Positions 47,707-59,374 are shown, numbered from the stretch's first letter. The stretch is 64,000 bases of DNA from Caenorhabditis elegans (GCF_000002985.6 NC_003282.8:8680001-8744000); one strand, 5' to 3'. Program-made: numbers and translations. The notes: generated by a model from the letters alone, not told the origin.

Positions 47707-48207
47707 AGAAAATAAATTCCATATGTAGTCTCGAGTTTTCACAATGTATTTTTATTCATCCCTTCAGTTTAGTCATTTTCAGCATAATCTCCCAAAGTTT
47801 TTTTTAAATTTTTCCCTTTCATATTCCCATATTTATTTGTTAAAATTCATTTATGAGTTTCTACTGGTTTCCCCATTTCCCTATATCAACTTTCAACGGT
47901 TTTAAAGTAAATTCCTGGTTTCATTAAAACACATCATTGGCCCTTTCCCCTATGCTTTAAAATATATTGAAAAATTGTGATAACTAGATAACAGAGTGAT
48001 GACGAATTGAAGATTCTCGTTTTGAGACTTCATCTTGAGTAAAAATGAATGTTTCGATATAAAATCATGGGTATTCTAGCTCGTTGTTCAATAAGAAGTC
48101 TACAATTTCTTTTGTACTTTCGTTATGAAATTTTCGTTTGTGGAAATTTCCATGGAAACATTTTCCTAATTTTAAGACCGCAAAACAAATTTTCAATCGA
48201 TTTAAAA
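47707..48207. other. intergenic between pgm-3 and otub-3
   Basis: 501 bp with the pgm-3 3' end and presumably the upstream promoter of otub-3. It is T-rich and has no gene. Confidence 0.45.
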
Positions 48208-50160
48208 ATGTCGTCGGATGGTGAGCAGGATGAAGAAAATCCGATCCTAGCACGGCATCGGCGTGAAAAGAAAGAGTTGAGAGGTAATTTTGACATTAAA
48301 AGAGAAAAATATTTCAAGTAGACTTGAAATGTACAACCAAACATTTTTTTTGATCTACCCGCCAATACTGAAAACTATGCGGATGTTTTTTAAATGTTCT
48401 TGATAGTTTTCAATCAACCAGTTCCGTAGTCTTTCACTTACTTCTTCGCATTTTTCTACAAATTCCCATTATTCATTATGTCGGGCACACCAAAACGAAA
48501 CAGAACCTATTTGGCCCCGGATGATGAACATACTCCCACTAAAAAGAGGGAATCATCACCAAAATCACGCCAGTCGAAATCCACGTCACCACTCGATCGA
48601 TTAAAACAACTTCCAGGAAAAATATTGGCAAAGAAGAAGGCGGCAAAATGCGGGAATAAGCAAATGCAAAAAGAGGCCGGTGCTGAGGTTGGTTTGATAT
48701 AAAACTATTAAAAAAATGCCGAATATATGTCTTGTTTCAGTGCGAGAAAATGGAAAAAGAAATGGATGAACGTCACAAAAAGGAGCTCGAAGAAGCAAAG
48801 AAGCCAGAAGAATCGGAAGCCGTTCCTGCTGAAAATCCAGAAGCTTCTACATTATCACCACCTTCACCAAATCCAGAAGGATCGGATAATGATGGAGAAG
48901 GACCATCGTCGTCGGCATTCTACAAAACTGTGAAGATTTCAAACAAAGCTGCAAAAAAACAAGATAAAAAAAAGAAAACCGCTGACAAAATGAAGGCTGC
49001 CGAAGCAGCCGATAAGGAAGCGGGAAAAAATCAACTTTCGGATAGACAAATGGAGAAAGCAGCTGTTAAAGAGGTACGTTGAAATACACATTTTTAAAGC
49101 TTCGATTTCACAATCATTTCCAGATGCTCGCAGAAGATCACATGAAAATGATCGATATTCCAGCAGATGGTGATTGTATGTACAATGCAATTTCTCATCA
49201 ACTTCAAGAAGAAGGAATCGAGATTTCTGTACGAAAACTTCGCAAGAGATGTGGTACTTATATGCGTGAGCACAGCGAAGATTTTCGGCCTTTCATTGAG
49301 GATATGGCAAATATGGATAGTGATTCTTCATGGGCAACATATCTCGGTGGAGTTGAAAATGTCGCTGAAATTGGTGGAGTATGGGGTGGAGAACTCGAGT
49401 TGAAGGCGTGTTCCATGATTTTTGAGAAGACTATTGTGGTGAGAATTTTGTTAATTTGAAAAAAATATAGAGAATCATGTTACTAGGTATAATAATTTCG
49501 CCACTATTTTCAGAAATTTATACGTTTTTATTGATTTTTGTAGATTTTCAGTACTTTGATTGAAAACAGACCCTTGCGCATACGATCAGACAAGAAATCA
49601 TTGAAGTACTTATTTCAGGAAATTTCGAAACTACGATAATTCTGGAAACTTTTAGATACCGTTTTATAAGTGACCTTCCAGTGTTTTAAGGCGTTTACCC
49701 AATGACTAATCTGACATACGTGAAAACCATCACGTCCAGTTCTTATCACTTATGGTTCGGGTAGTCCCAATTTTTTGCATGATTTGTCCAAATTTTGTCA
49801 TCAGAGTTCGCTATCAAAAATAGATTGCAAAAACTTTTTTATCAGACGTCACGTGACTTTCTGTTATTTTTATGCTCTTTGAGTCTTAATTAATTGGCGA
49901 AGTGTCAAATGGTAGTCTTTTTTAGGAAAAGAGCACAATTTTTGACATATCAGTTGTCTTGTTACTGAGAAAGTATTAAAAGAAACAAAATTCAGAGGTA
50001 ATATTGAAAATAATTGATTTTTCAGGTCTACAAACAATACGGTGGCCGTCACACAATTGGCGAGGAATACTCGAGTCCAAAGGATCGAGCCCTCCGAGTT
50101 GTCTTCCTTCGACATGCTTACTCGCTTGGAGAACACTACAATTCTACGTGCCCGTATTGA
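48208..50160 (+). CDS. otub-3: OTU deubiquitinase, OTUD6 family
   Basis: Cysteine protease removing ubiquitin chains. Two 5' ends are supported. Form 1: exon 48208-48283 (MSSDGEQDEENPILARHRRE, ending KELR) spliced to an internal acceptor at 48617, giving 309 residues. Form 2: ATG at 48478 in an exon running to 48687, giving 330 residues with a Ser/Pro/Lys-rich N-terminus. Common exons are 48617-48687, 48741-49073, 49124-49438 and 50026-50160. Form 1 reproduces the conserved OTUD6 N-terminus (human RRHRKEKKEL). The Lys/Glu/Ala-rich coiled coil (about 50-155) is followed by the OTU domain: catalytic Cys178 (form 1) in IPADGDCMYNAI, GGVWGGELELKACS, and the catalytic His in RHAYSLGEHYNS. Frame phases match for both starts. 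The otub-3 name is from memory. Confidence 0.92.
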
Positions 50161-50826
50161 TTAGTTTGATTAAATTGTTTTGATAATCTCAATTGTTTTT
50201 TTTTATGTTCTTTCTAATTAATCACACCAATATTGATGAGATCTTTACATTTTAGGTGAATTTTTCTTGTTTTTTTCTCAGAAAATTTTCATCGAGAGCT
50301 CATATTTCAATTCTCCCGTTATTTTGTTGTTCTAATTCAAGGAATTTTTGAAGTTATACAAGAGTTTCAAATTTATGAATATTTAGAATTCTCCCCACAT
50401 TTTGATGAAACTCCAATCAACACTAATTTTCAATATTTATTGTAATTTGATTACAACACTTTTTGATCCTCTTCTGAAAATATATTTCAAATCATAAACA
50501 CTTTCACTGTAACCTTCCAAGACACGACCTACACTATCATTATCAGTTTAGAATTTAAGAGAACTGGCTTAATATTACACACTTCTCCGCACATTTTTAC
50601 ATCGTTAATTTTCACACGTAAAGTGAGAATTATGACTGAAACTGTTTGCGATTACCAGCACATTGATAAGAATTTTGGGAGGGTTTAGACAAGGTTTAAA
50701 TAGTGATAAGAAGCATGATCACTTGTCATTTTAACGAGTTTTATGAAACTTTGATTTATTACTTTCGAAAATCAAACGTCGAAAGCTTCCAACATTTTAA
50801 TTCGATTTTTCCAGAGAAGGAGCACA
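50161..50826. other. intergenic between otub-3 and multicopper oxidase
   Basis: 666 bp, AT-rich. It contains otub-3 3' sequences and the presumptive promoter of the oxidase, including GATAAG-type motifs at about 50669, 50703 and 50709 ('tgataag'), the GATA-factor sites that drive intestinal expression in worms. No coding sequence. Confidence 0.45.
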
Positions 50827-53800
50827 ATGAGGGCTCTTTTAACAGTAATTTCTATATTTTGTTCTTTATTCTCTGTAACTGATGGATATTCGAAATACTC
50901 AAAACCTTTAGAGATAATGAAACCAGACTCGGTAAGATTTAGATAATAGATTGAGATATTGTAGTTCCTTAGTTCTCTGAAACGTGTACTTAAAGACGCA
51001 TGGATTTATTCGAGTGGGTCTCGCCGCGAAATATAGGTTTACGGTAGCCTTTACTTTTTGTGATATTCAGAATTGAAGAAGCTGTAAACCTATGTAACAT
51101 AAATTACTCACGAAATCACCGCCATAAATACAAAAAGTTTTGCGAGAAAATTTTCCTCGTGGCGAAACCCATAAATCCGTTTATCTTATGTACGCAATTC
51201 AGAAAATTCAAACTATGATATAAATCAAGACAATAAAACCTTTAACCGTGAACCAATGATTTTCAGAACGGTGTCTATGCATATGATATGAAAATTAGTA
51301 AGAAATTAACAATGGCCTACAAGAATGATAATCCGGCAAAGCACGCAACTCCAGTCGACTATGATTATAAAACTGTAAGTTTGGGAATTTAATTTCCAAA
51401 GATTTGGTCTGGAATGTTCACATGGAGTTTTTTTTAATCAGTTCTTGAACCATTTTTTACTCACTGCTGGAGGTGTTTTTTGAAGATAAACTGTACTATT
51501 TACCATTCAGTATATAAATACGAAACTATTATAAATTCTAGATTTCTTTTTGTTTTTACTATTTTAATATTCAGCAAACATGGTCAAAACGTGAGCCGAA
51601 TCAACTGATGGATTGTTTCCAAAACTATTCATTTAACCATATTTCGGATCCAGGAGATGCAAATAGAATGGAAGATGTTTTGGTGGTTGATGGATTGCAT
51701 AAACGAGTTATATCGATTAACGGAGATATGTGAGTACTACATATTCTAGTATTCTAGACACTGAAATACATAACTCTTTCAGGCCTGGAGCACCAGTTGT
51801 AGTTCCATACATGTCAGAAGTATGGATTCGTGTCTCTAATCAGATCCTTATGGATTCAATGACAATTCATGTTCATGGTATTGACAAACATGGAATGTGG
51901 TACATGGATGGAGTTGCTTTTGTTCAACAATGTCCAATTCAAAGTACAAATAAATTTGAGTATAGATTTATTGCTGATAACAAGGGAACTCATTGGTATC
52001 ACGGACATATGCAAACTGATAGAGGAGATGGAATTGCTGGAGGTTAGTTCAAGTTAAGTATAGGATTAGAGTACAATAATTTGAGAGAATCAATGATCAG
52101 GTCTTTATTTTTTATCAATGTTTACTTTTGAAAGTAATTTTTTTAATAGTTTCGCACCCTATTGTCACATTTTGATTGTTCAGGATTCATTGTTGTTGAT
52201 CAGAATGATACATCAGTTCCAACATTGGATGATCGGAAGCGAATTGTTCCAAGCCGTGAATACTTCTTTTTGTTGCAGGTAGCCACATGTTTTTCTCCAA
52301 ACTCCCACAACCATGATTTTCAGGATTGGGCGACAAAAGTTGGAGAAGAAGCTTGGATGCAATTGGAAGATAAAACTATGAAATGGATGTATGGATATGA
52401 TGACTTTACAAAATGTTGGGAGCCAACTAGAACTTCCGATGGAGGTCAGTGGCTTCAAACTGAAAAGTTCTGAAACTTAATAATTCTTTGGAAATTTAAC
52501 CTGACTCGTGCATAACTATCCGGAGTTATTTGAAAATTCCAAAAAAAACTTACGATGAAGAAAAGCCAGTCAACGTTTTGGTATATTGCCAAGTTTTCTA
52601 AGACACTTTGTTTAATGCCTAAAAGTTGATTCGTTTTTTGTCAACTTCTAAAATTATGATAGGTGCAGACTGAGTTATTGCCACTTTTGTATAAAATATA
52701 TAATTGAAATCTACACGGTTCAAATACAACCACAAGTTGTGAGATAATAGTCGGATATGTGCATTCTTCTCATGGAAGTTTTACATTTGTGTAATTATAT
52801 ATTTAGGAAATGTCGGAGGAGCTGTACCAATTTCTGCAATTCTTTTGAACGACAAGGGATGGTATGATCATGACATTATCAAATCTCAACCATTCAATCT
52901 TCCACTTGAAAGATTCCAAATTAAGCCAAGTAAGTCTATGAGTCTATTTAACTAACAAATAATTTGAAATGTCAGACGAGGATATTCTTTTCCGTATTGT
53001 AAACGGAGGAGTTGCTCAAGAGCTTATGCTATATGTTGAAGGGCATCCAATGACTGTAGTTGCAGCTGATGGTGATGAGGTTGTTCCGATGAAGGTAGGA
53101 ACCCATTCATTTGAAGCATAATCTATTCTCTCATTTCAGGTTGATCGTCTCATCGTTTTCCCAGGAGAAAGATATGACATTTTGATTAAAGGATTGGCAA
53201 CACCCACCAAAAAAAGCTACCGTATCCAAGTAGAGACAGTTCAAAAATATTTCTTTGATTGGAAAGAGATTCCAATTGTTTATGGATTTGGTTATATTGA
53301 ATATGAAACTGATGGACTCCCCGAGGATAAGACTACACGTAAGTAGAGAAAAACAGTAATTTAAAAACAACAATTCCTTTCAGCCAACCTGATGCACCCA
53401 GAATGTACACAAAACAAGAAATGTACCGTTTTGAACTGTCCATTCCAAGAATGGATGGCTCAACCAAACTTCACATGTATCTCATATGATAAGTTGGAAA
53501 ATCCAAATCCAGAAAAAATCGAGGCCGAGATTCTTCAAGCAACACAATTTAATGGAGGATTCGAGGTGGGATTTTGTTTATTATAGAAATAGGGTTGGAG
53601 TGGCAAAGCAGACGTCTGGTTTTCCAAAATCATTGGAAGAAAAGAATCATAAAAGTTTATTACACTTGAAAAATGTTAAACACCTGTTTTTGATAAGCAG
53701 GCGCATTTTCAGGAAGGTAAGTATATAATGAATGCAATGGGGGAAGGCAACCACGAGATGTCTCTTTCCTATCTGTTTCTTAATGCCTACATGCCTGCCT

Positions 53801-55605
53801 ATCTGACTTTTCTAGGCCATCTTTTGTTTTAATAATCACGAGCCCACTTTTTGCAGGAGCATTTTATCAACATGCACCATGACTCTCAAATGGATCAATT
53901 CTTATTCCAATTCCCATGGGGTATTCCATATTATCATGATGGTGACATGGAAACTATTTCAACGGTGAGTTAGGGTCGACGGGAGAAAATATCCATTTTA
54001 TATTATTTACAGTCGTGCAGTCAAACTGCTTGTGCCAACAACTCAATGTCAGATCTCGATACAACATGTCGTTGTTTCTATCATTTGGAGCATAAATTAA
54101 ATAATATTGTGCAAATAACCCTTTATAATATGGGACTTGGTGGTGCAATGGGAACTGGTTATGCTCATCCATTCCATCTTCATGGACATCATTTTTATGT
54201 GATGAAAGTTGGATGGCCATCGTATAATGGATCTGGATTTATTGATCAAATGAATCAAGATATTGATTGTCCTGGACGAGATGTTAGTTGTAATGGAAAG
54301 AAATGGAGAAATAAAGATTGGTTAGGTGGAGCATTAGAAGCAATGAATACTAAGAATCCAACGAAAAGAGATACTATTACATTGCCAGTTGGAGGATATA
54401 TCACTATTCGGTAGGTTTTTGTTGTGTATTGAGCGAAAGACAAGGAGAGAAGTAGTTTATTACAAGAAGTGTAAGAAGTAATGAATTATAAAGAGAGGTC
54501 GCTTACGCGATAAGTTCATGATGACCCAAAGGTCACGTCTGTATAAAGTTCAGGTTTACGTTCCGTCCACAACATCTCCCCTCTTATATGACAAAAAGCC
54601 AGAAATGCCTGGGCTAGGGGCATCACGACCAGAGGCGGTATATCGACCTCTGCGGCGAGTGGAGGCATGATCAGTGTTTGGGGCTGATCCTCGCACAACT
54701 TGTCCCCCTCCCCATCTCATCCTGATCGCCACTGTTGTGTATTGAGCGAAAGACAAGGAGAGAAGTAGTTTATTACAAGAAGTGTAAGAAGTAATGAATT
54801 ATAAAGAGAGGTCGCTTACGCGATAAGTTCATGATGACCCAAAGGCCACGTCTGTATAAAGTTCAGGTTTACGTTCCGTCCACAACAGTTTTCGAATCGT
54901 TGTTTTTTTAAAACATTTTTTAATTCATGGAGCACGTGAGAACCCATTGTTAGGAACACAATCTTTTGAGAACTACAGTAACCAATTTTTTGAAACATTT
55001 TTATACCCATTTCCACTTTTTTCTCTCACTCACCCGGCAAACTATCTGTTTGTCTCGACATATTTTTGAGTGTGAAAAACAATGTAAAATCGAGGAAAAG
55101 TGTATACTGTAGTTCTTAAAGGCGCACCTAGTTTTGTGCAATCTCGAGTTGAACATTTTTCTTTCGTGATGAAACCATCCACCGTATTTTTTGCGAAACG
55201 ATCTCAAAATTTTTACTATTAAAGTTTAAGGATAAGAATTAACACTCTCTTATATTTTTAATACTCATTCAAGAAACAAATTAATAATTTCAGATTCCGT
55301 GCTGTAAATCCAGGATGGTGGTTTGCTCATTGTCACTTGGAACTTCATTTAATGGGTGGAACTGGATATGCATATAAGGTAAAATACACTTAATATCAGT
55401 ATCAGTGCAATTTCTAACTGTTCTATTTTAGGTTGGTGATCAAAATCAAATCTACATGCCACCTGACAATTTCCCGCATGATTGTGGTGTCTTCAAAGTT
55501 GATAAATTACCAGAATTAAGGCTTCCAACTCAAAAATCTTCGAATATCCCATACACTTTCATTGCTGTGTGCCTAGTTCTTATTATTGATAGAATATTTC
55601 ACTGA
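50827..55605 (+). CDS. membrane-anchored multicopper oxidase
   Basis: Laccase/ferroxidase-like blue copper oxidase, probably extracellular. Fourteen exons: 50827-50931, 51267-51374, 51575-51729, 51783-52042, 52184-52278, 52324-52444, 52807-52929, 52976-53094, 53140-53338, 53384-53565, 53857-53964, 54013-54410, 55294-55378, 55432-55605, for 743 residues. A signal peptide (MRALLTVISIFCSLFSVTDG) is followed by three cupredoxin domains. All four copper-binding clusters are present: TIHVHGI, HWYHGHMQT, HPFHLHGHHF and HCHLELH. The C-terminus (about 722-740, YTFIAVCLVLIIDRIF) is a hydrophobic tail fitting a GPI signal or membrane anchor. The residue at the type 1 axial position after HCH appears to be Thr rather than Leu or Met. 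An LTR retroelement sits 9 bp downstream of the donor of exon 12, in an 883-bp intron. GATA-like sites upstream hint at gut expression. Substrate is unknown; iron, copper or phenols are possible. Confidence 0.93.
50991..51188. repeat. imperfect inverted repeat in oxidase intron 1
   Basis: The outer arms (taaagacgcatggatttatt at the left; ataaatccgtttatctta at the right) and the inner arms (ataggtttac ... gtaaacctat) are reverse complements with mismatches, making a nested foldback of about 200 bp. The left arm resembles blocks at 39330 and 39715, so it is a dispersed worm repeat. Confidence 0.6.
54420..54887 (-). mobile_element. TRIM-like non-autonomous LTR retrotransposon
   Basis: Two 155-bp direct repeats, 54420-54574 and 54733-54887, each beginning TGTTG and ending CAACA, differ at a single base (ggTcacg against ggCcacg). 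They flank a 158-bp non-coding interior. The whole is bounded by an exact 5-bp duplication GTTTT (54415-54419 and 54888-54892), the target size for LTR elements. Read on the minus strand, the interior begins one base past the 5' LTR with TGGCGATCAGGATGAG, a plausible tRNA primer-binding site (TGG start). It ends with the purine-rich AAGAGGGGAGA directly before the 3' LTR, a polypurine tract. No gag or pol sequence is present. It lies in the oxidase intron 9 bp after the splice donor. Confidence 0.9.
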
Positions 55606-55799
55606 TAATTGATAATTTTGATGATTAGAATTTGAACTTTACTCAGCTTGATGTCATATTGATATTAATAAATGAACGTGTGCCTGAAAAAAGTGGAAAG
55701 TGAATGAGATTTATTGCACAAGTTGAACAACAAAATTAAAACTCAGATTTTTGGAATGTGTAAGTATATATTTAACATTTAATTAATTTCAAATTGGAA

Positions 55800-58700
55800 T
55801 CACTCGATCAAATACATCTTGTAAAGTTTTTCGTGTTCTTCCACTTCGAATTTCGGGCGGAAATTAACTTTCACAATCTGTGAAAATCCCTCGGACAGTG
55901 TTGGTTCAACATATTTTCCTTTATGAATTCTTAATACCATTGACGAGATTTCAGCTGCATTATCATCTGTTAACACTCGGAATCGAATATTGTGCTGTGC
56001 GTGTTCCATACTACAATTCATCTCGAAACATCGAATGGGCACTCCGAGCTCTTTTGCCACGTCAATATATCGCTTTCGTGATTCTAGATCCGGTGATGTG
56101 TTATCAATAACTACAGATTTTCCATCAGCAAGATATGAACGAGTGGCTGCTACACACTTTTGCCATGTTCCGATCGTGTCACGATTCACAATATGAATCA
56201 AAAATTTTTGAGTTGAAAAATGCTCCAAAACTTACTTTATAATCATGTTGATGACCGAGCATTTTAGCAAAAGTCGACTTTCCTGAACCGGGAAATCCAA
56301 CCATTAGAATAATTTCTTTTTCGGATGATTTAAGTTGAGCATCTGAAAATATAATTATATTTATGTTTTCTCATAATTTTATTTCACCATGAGGTTCAAG
56401 TTCAGTAATTTCCTCTGAAAATAGATTTTTTGGATCAAAGTTTGGTGGTCCCCAGGGCTCATCAACTTTCGATTTTCCGAAAAATTCTTCTGGAGTTTGA
56501 AATTTAACACCGACATTTGCAGCAAAGAAACGATCTGCGTATGAGTGATCTTTTTTAGGACGACTCTATAAAATTAGAATTAAATGAAAGTTGAATCTAT
56601 TCACACGTACTGTAGTCTTGATTCTTCCAGCAGCATCTCCAACAAAAATGCTTTCTTTTTCATTAATTTCCACTTCATCATTTCTCAATTTCAGCTCATT
56701 CCACATACCAACACATGGTTTTCTATAGTGTCCCCCAGCAACTGAAACAAATGCTTGAACAGGTATTCCAAGTTTTCCAACAATTGCTTCAATTTTCTTC
56801 CTAAATTCATTTCGATCAACTTTTCCAGCGTGGATGCCTTTTTGATTTGTGAAAATGACAATTTTGAATCCGTCGGAATGCAATTTTTTGAAATCTGATG
56901 GAATTGAGTCATATAGAAGTTGCCAATCTTGACAATTTGTTGGAAACACTTTTCCAGACTTTGTTTTGATCAGAGTTCCGTCTGAAAATACGATTTTTTT
57001 AAACAAAAATATTTTTTTCATACACTAGAAAGTTTAGAACAACTCATAAATTTAACCTTTTTCAGGTTTTCATCTATTATTGTTGTGGAGATCGACAAAA
57101 AATAGTTGTAGGGGTTCGAATCTACAGTAATTTTAGGGATTTCCACAAAAATTTGGCAATTTACCAAAAAAAAAATTGATTAGTATTACATTTTTATTAA
57201 TTTGTGCAAACTACTTAATTTGAAGAAAATCAAATGGAAATTACATCACAATTTTAGGTTCAAGGGATAAATGTACCGAGCCAGAGGCTCACTGCTTGAA
57301 TAGTCTCAGTAAGGCCAAGTTTCTTGATACTAATTTCATATTTCGTGAAAATTATCAATTCTGCGCCAAAAATATGTGTTTTCTTTTGATAGAAGACGTG
57401 AGTTTTCCCACTCATCAACAACAAGAAAATCAAAAAATATATCCATACACCACTCAGTATTTCTAGTCGTCTGTGTTCTCTAATTGTAGGTCACAGCCTC
57501 CCTCCATTAGACAGGCATAGTATGTTTGTCTGTGTCTCTTCATCTTCATACACACTCTGAATGTTTGTCTGTTGTCTCTTGAAGTGTGGACACCCTCTAT
57601 TAAAACGGCACTCCCTTCTTCTTGACGTTAGAATTCATTGATTTTTTTCTATTTATTTATTTTATCTTTTCTAAAGATGCAAATGTAAATATTACACAGA
57701 TGCGAAATTTTGTGATTTTCAACGCAAAAATACGATACTCGGTCTTGACACTGCGGAATAAGTTTATATGAAAAAAAGTGCACCTTTAAAAAGTACAGTA
57801 ACCTCTACGAGTCACTGTTCTGACTTATTCATCTTCGACTTTTTTCCTGAATTTTGCATAAAATTTTAGTATTTTTTGATTTGTCTCACAAAAAACAATT
57901 TTTTTTTGGGAAAAATGTGAAAATCGGAAAATCAAACCAATGAGGCAGGGAGATTACTGTACTTTTTAAAGGATATTCGGTCGTGCCAAGACCTAGTATC
58001 GCATTTTTGCGTAGGAAATCGCAAAATTTCGAATCTGAGTAATACTATTCTAACCGAAATGTAGAATTCTCAGCTTTAAACTTCAGAAATGACTGAAATC
58101 TCTCCTAAAATACTTGAAACTTCATCCGAGCCACCACCAAAAAAGAAGCGTGCCAATTTTACACTCGAATTCAAAAATGAAGTTATTCGATTTGCTGAAC
58201 AAACAAATAATTGTCAAGCTCAGAAGAAATATGGAGTTGCAAGAGCTTGTATTCAACGATGGAGACATTTGAAGGTATTTCTGAACTACAGTAGTTCTAT
58301 CAACAAATTTCTGGAATTTCAGCACGAATTAGCATTCGAATCAGAAGGAAAACAAGGAGCAAAGAGGCTCGGTGGAGCAGGAAGACCGCTAAAGAATGTG
58401 GAATTAGATGAGAAAGTTGAAGATTGGATTGCTTCGAAAAACGGGAAAATTTCGGGAAAAGATATCAAGGAATATGCGAAGAAAATTAATGGAAATGCAG
58501 ACTTTAAGGTTTGAAACATTTAAACTCGAATTTCGAATAAAATATTTTCTAGGCAAGTAATGGTTGGCTTCAAAGATTTATGATTCGACACGGATTGATA
58601 AAAGCAAGAAGTTCAAGCCCAAAAACGCCATCAACTAGTGATGGCACAACAGACAAAACGCTTGAAGAATCACTTTTTGAACTAATTAACAGTGATGAAT

Positions 58701-59374
58701 GGAAGAATATATCAGAAGGAAATGTTTCAGGATTCCTAGAAGATTTTAATGCAGAAAATGGAGAAACTAGTTTAAAAGTCGAGGGAAACAATAGTACAAC
58801 CACAGAGAGTGAAGTAAAACAGAAACCAAATGAATCATCGAAATTGCCAGAAATAAACATTTTTCAACAATTGGAGATGCTTATTAAGGATTCTAATGGG
58901 AAGGAAGACAGTGTAGAAGAAACCGAAACATCTGTGAACCGTTCTCCGAAATCTTATTAATTTTTTGTTATCGTTCATATTTTTCTAAAACTATAGCATG
59001 TTATTTTCCATTGAAACAATTCATATCTGATATTCATAATCAAAATTTGGAATACTCATGGAAAGTTAAATCTCGCCAATAAAATAATGTGACCAATTCT
59101 TACCCATATCGAATGCGGCAATTTTCTCTTTTCCTTCACATTCTGAATGGGTGAAAATCATCAAATCGCCGTTGTCCTGGAAAAATCAGACTTTAGTTTT
59201 TTTTAATGAAGTTTATTTTTGAAACCTTTGATTCCCAGGATCCAGTCTTTTTCAGTGGTCGTCCAAATAAATCAGTATCTGTAAACCGGAGATGAACTTT
59301 TTCAGATAAATTGCAAAATCGAAACCTTTAGATTTTTTCGCTTCGTTTTTTGCTCCATCCATTGCTCTTTTCAT
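55800..59374 (-). CDS. polynucleotide kinase 3'-phosphatase (PNKP)
   Basis: Repairs DNA ends by removing 3'-phosphates and phosphorylating 5'-hydroxyls. Seven exons: 59374-59326, 59278-59226, 59176-59104, 56981-56611, 56565-56388, 56342-56236, 56192-55800, for 407 residues. The phosphatase (HAD) domain has IAAFDMDGTLI with nucleophile Asp57 and Asp59, [20 protein letters not shown] and FVGDAAGR. The kinase domain has Walker [10 protein letters not shown] (257-265), then [21 protein letters not shown] and HNIRFR. The N-terminal FHA domain of vertebrate PNKP (521 residues) is absent. The short start [17 protein letters not shown] is basic. The third intron is 2.1 kb and contains an oppositely oriented gene. 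The last junction is odd: the alignment requires resumption at IVNRDT, but the base pair before it is AT, not AG. It is probably the distal cistron of the SRP54 cluster: AATAAA at about 59516 and 'gttttcag' upstream of the ATG. Confidence 0.9.
57691..58044. repeat. inverted-repeat element inside PNKP intron 3
   Basis: The left arm (57691-57815: attacacagatgcgaaattt ... ctttaaaaagtacagtaa) and right arm (about 57945-58044) are reverse complements at roughly 80 percent over about 100 bp, with a spacer of about 130 bp. Shared text includes acgcaaaaatacgatact with few changes. It is a foldback/MITE-like dispersed repeat. Its right end is 45 bp before the ATG of the nested gene, so it occupies that gene's promoter. 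Confidence 0.72.
58089..58960 (+). CDS. CENP-B/Tc5-type HTH DNA-binding protein, nested gene
   Basis: Three exons (58089-58274, 58323-58508, 58553-58960) give 259 residues. An acidic/basic start ([19 protein letters not shown]) leads into a psq/Brinker-like helix-turn-helix (about 22-62: [20 protein letters not shown] ... [12 protein letters not shown]). A second HTH of CENP-B type follows (about 70-140: [20 protein letters not shown], then [14 protein letters not shown]). This pair is the N-terminal DNA-binding module of pogo/Tc5-class transposases and CENP-B-like proteins. The catalytic DDE domain is absent and is replaced by an acidic, Ser/Thr-rich tail ending RSPKSY, so it looks like a domesticated DNA-binding module. 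The ATG follows 'aaacttcagaa', a likely trans-splice acceptor. The gene lies wholly within intron 3 of PNKP on the opposite strand, directly beside an inverted-repeat element. Confidence 0.87.

Noticed and set aside
53566-53856. Possible micro-exon in the multicopper oxidase intron (cattttcag|gaag|gtaagt near 53710)
   Set aside because: Exons 10 and 11 already join in phase and align with the family. A 4-nt exon would break the frame.
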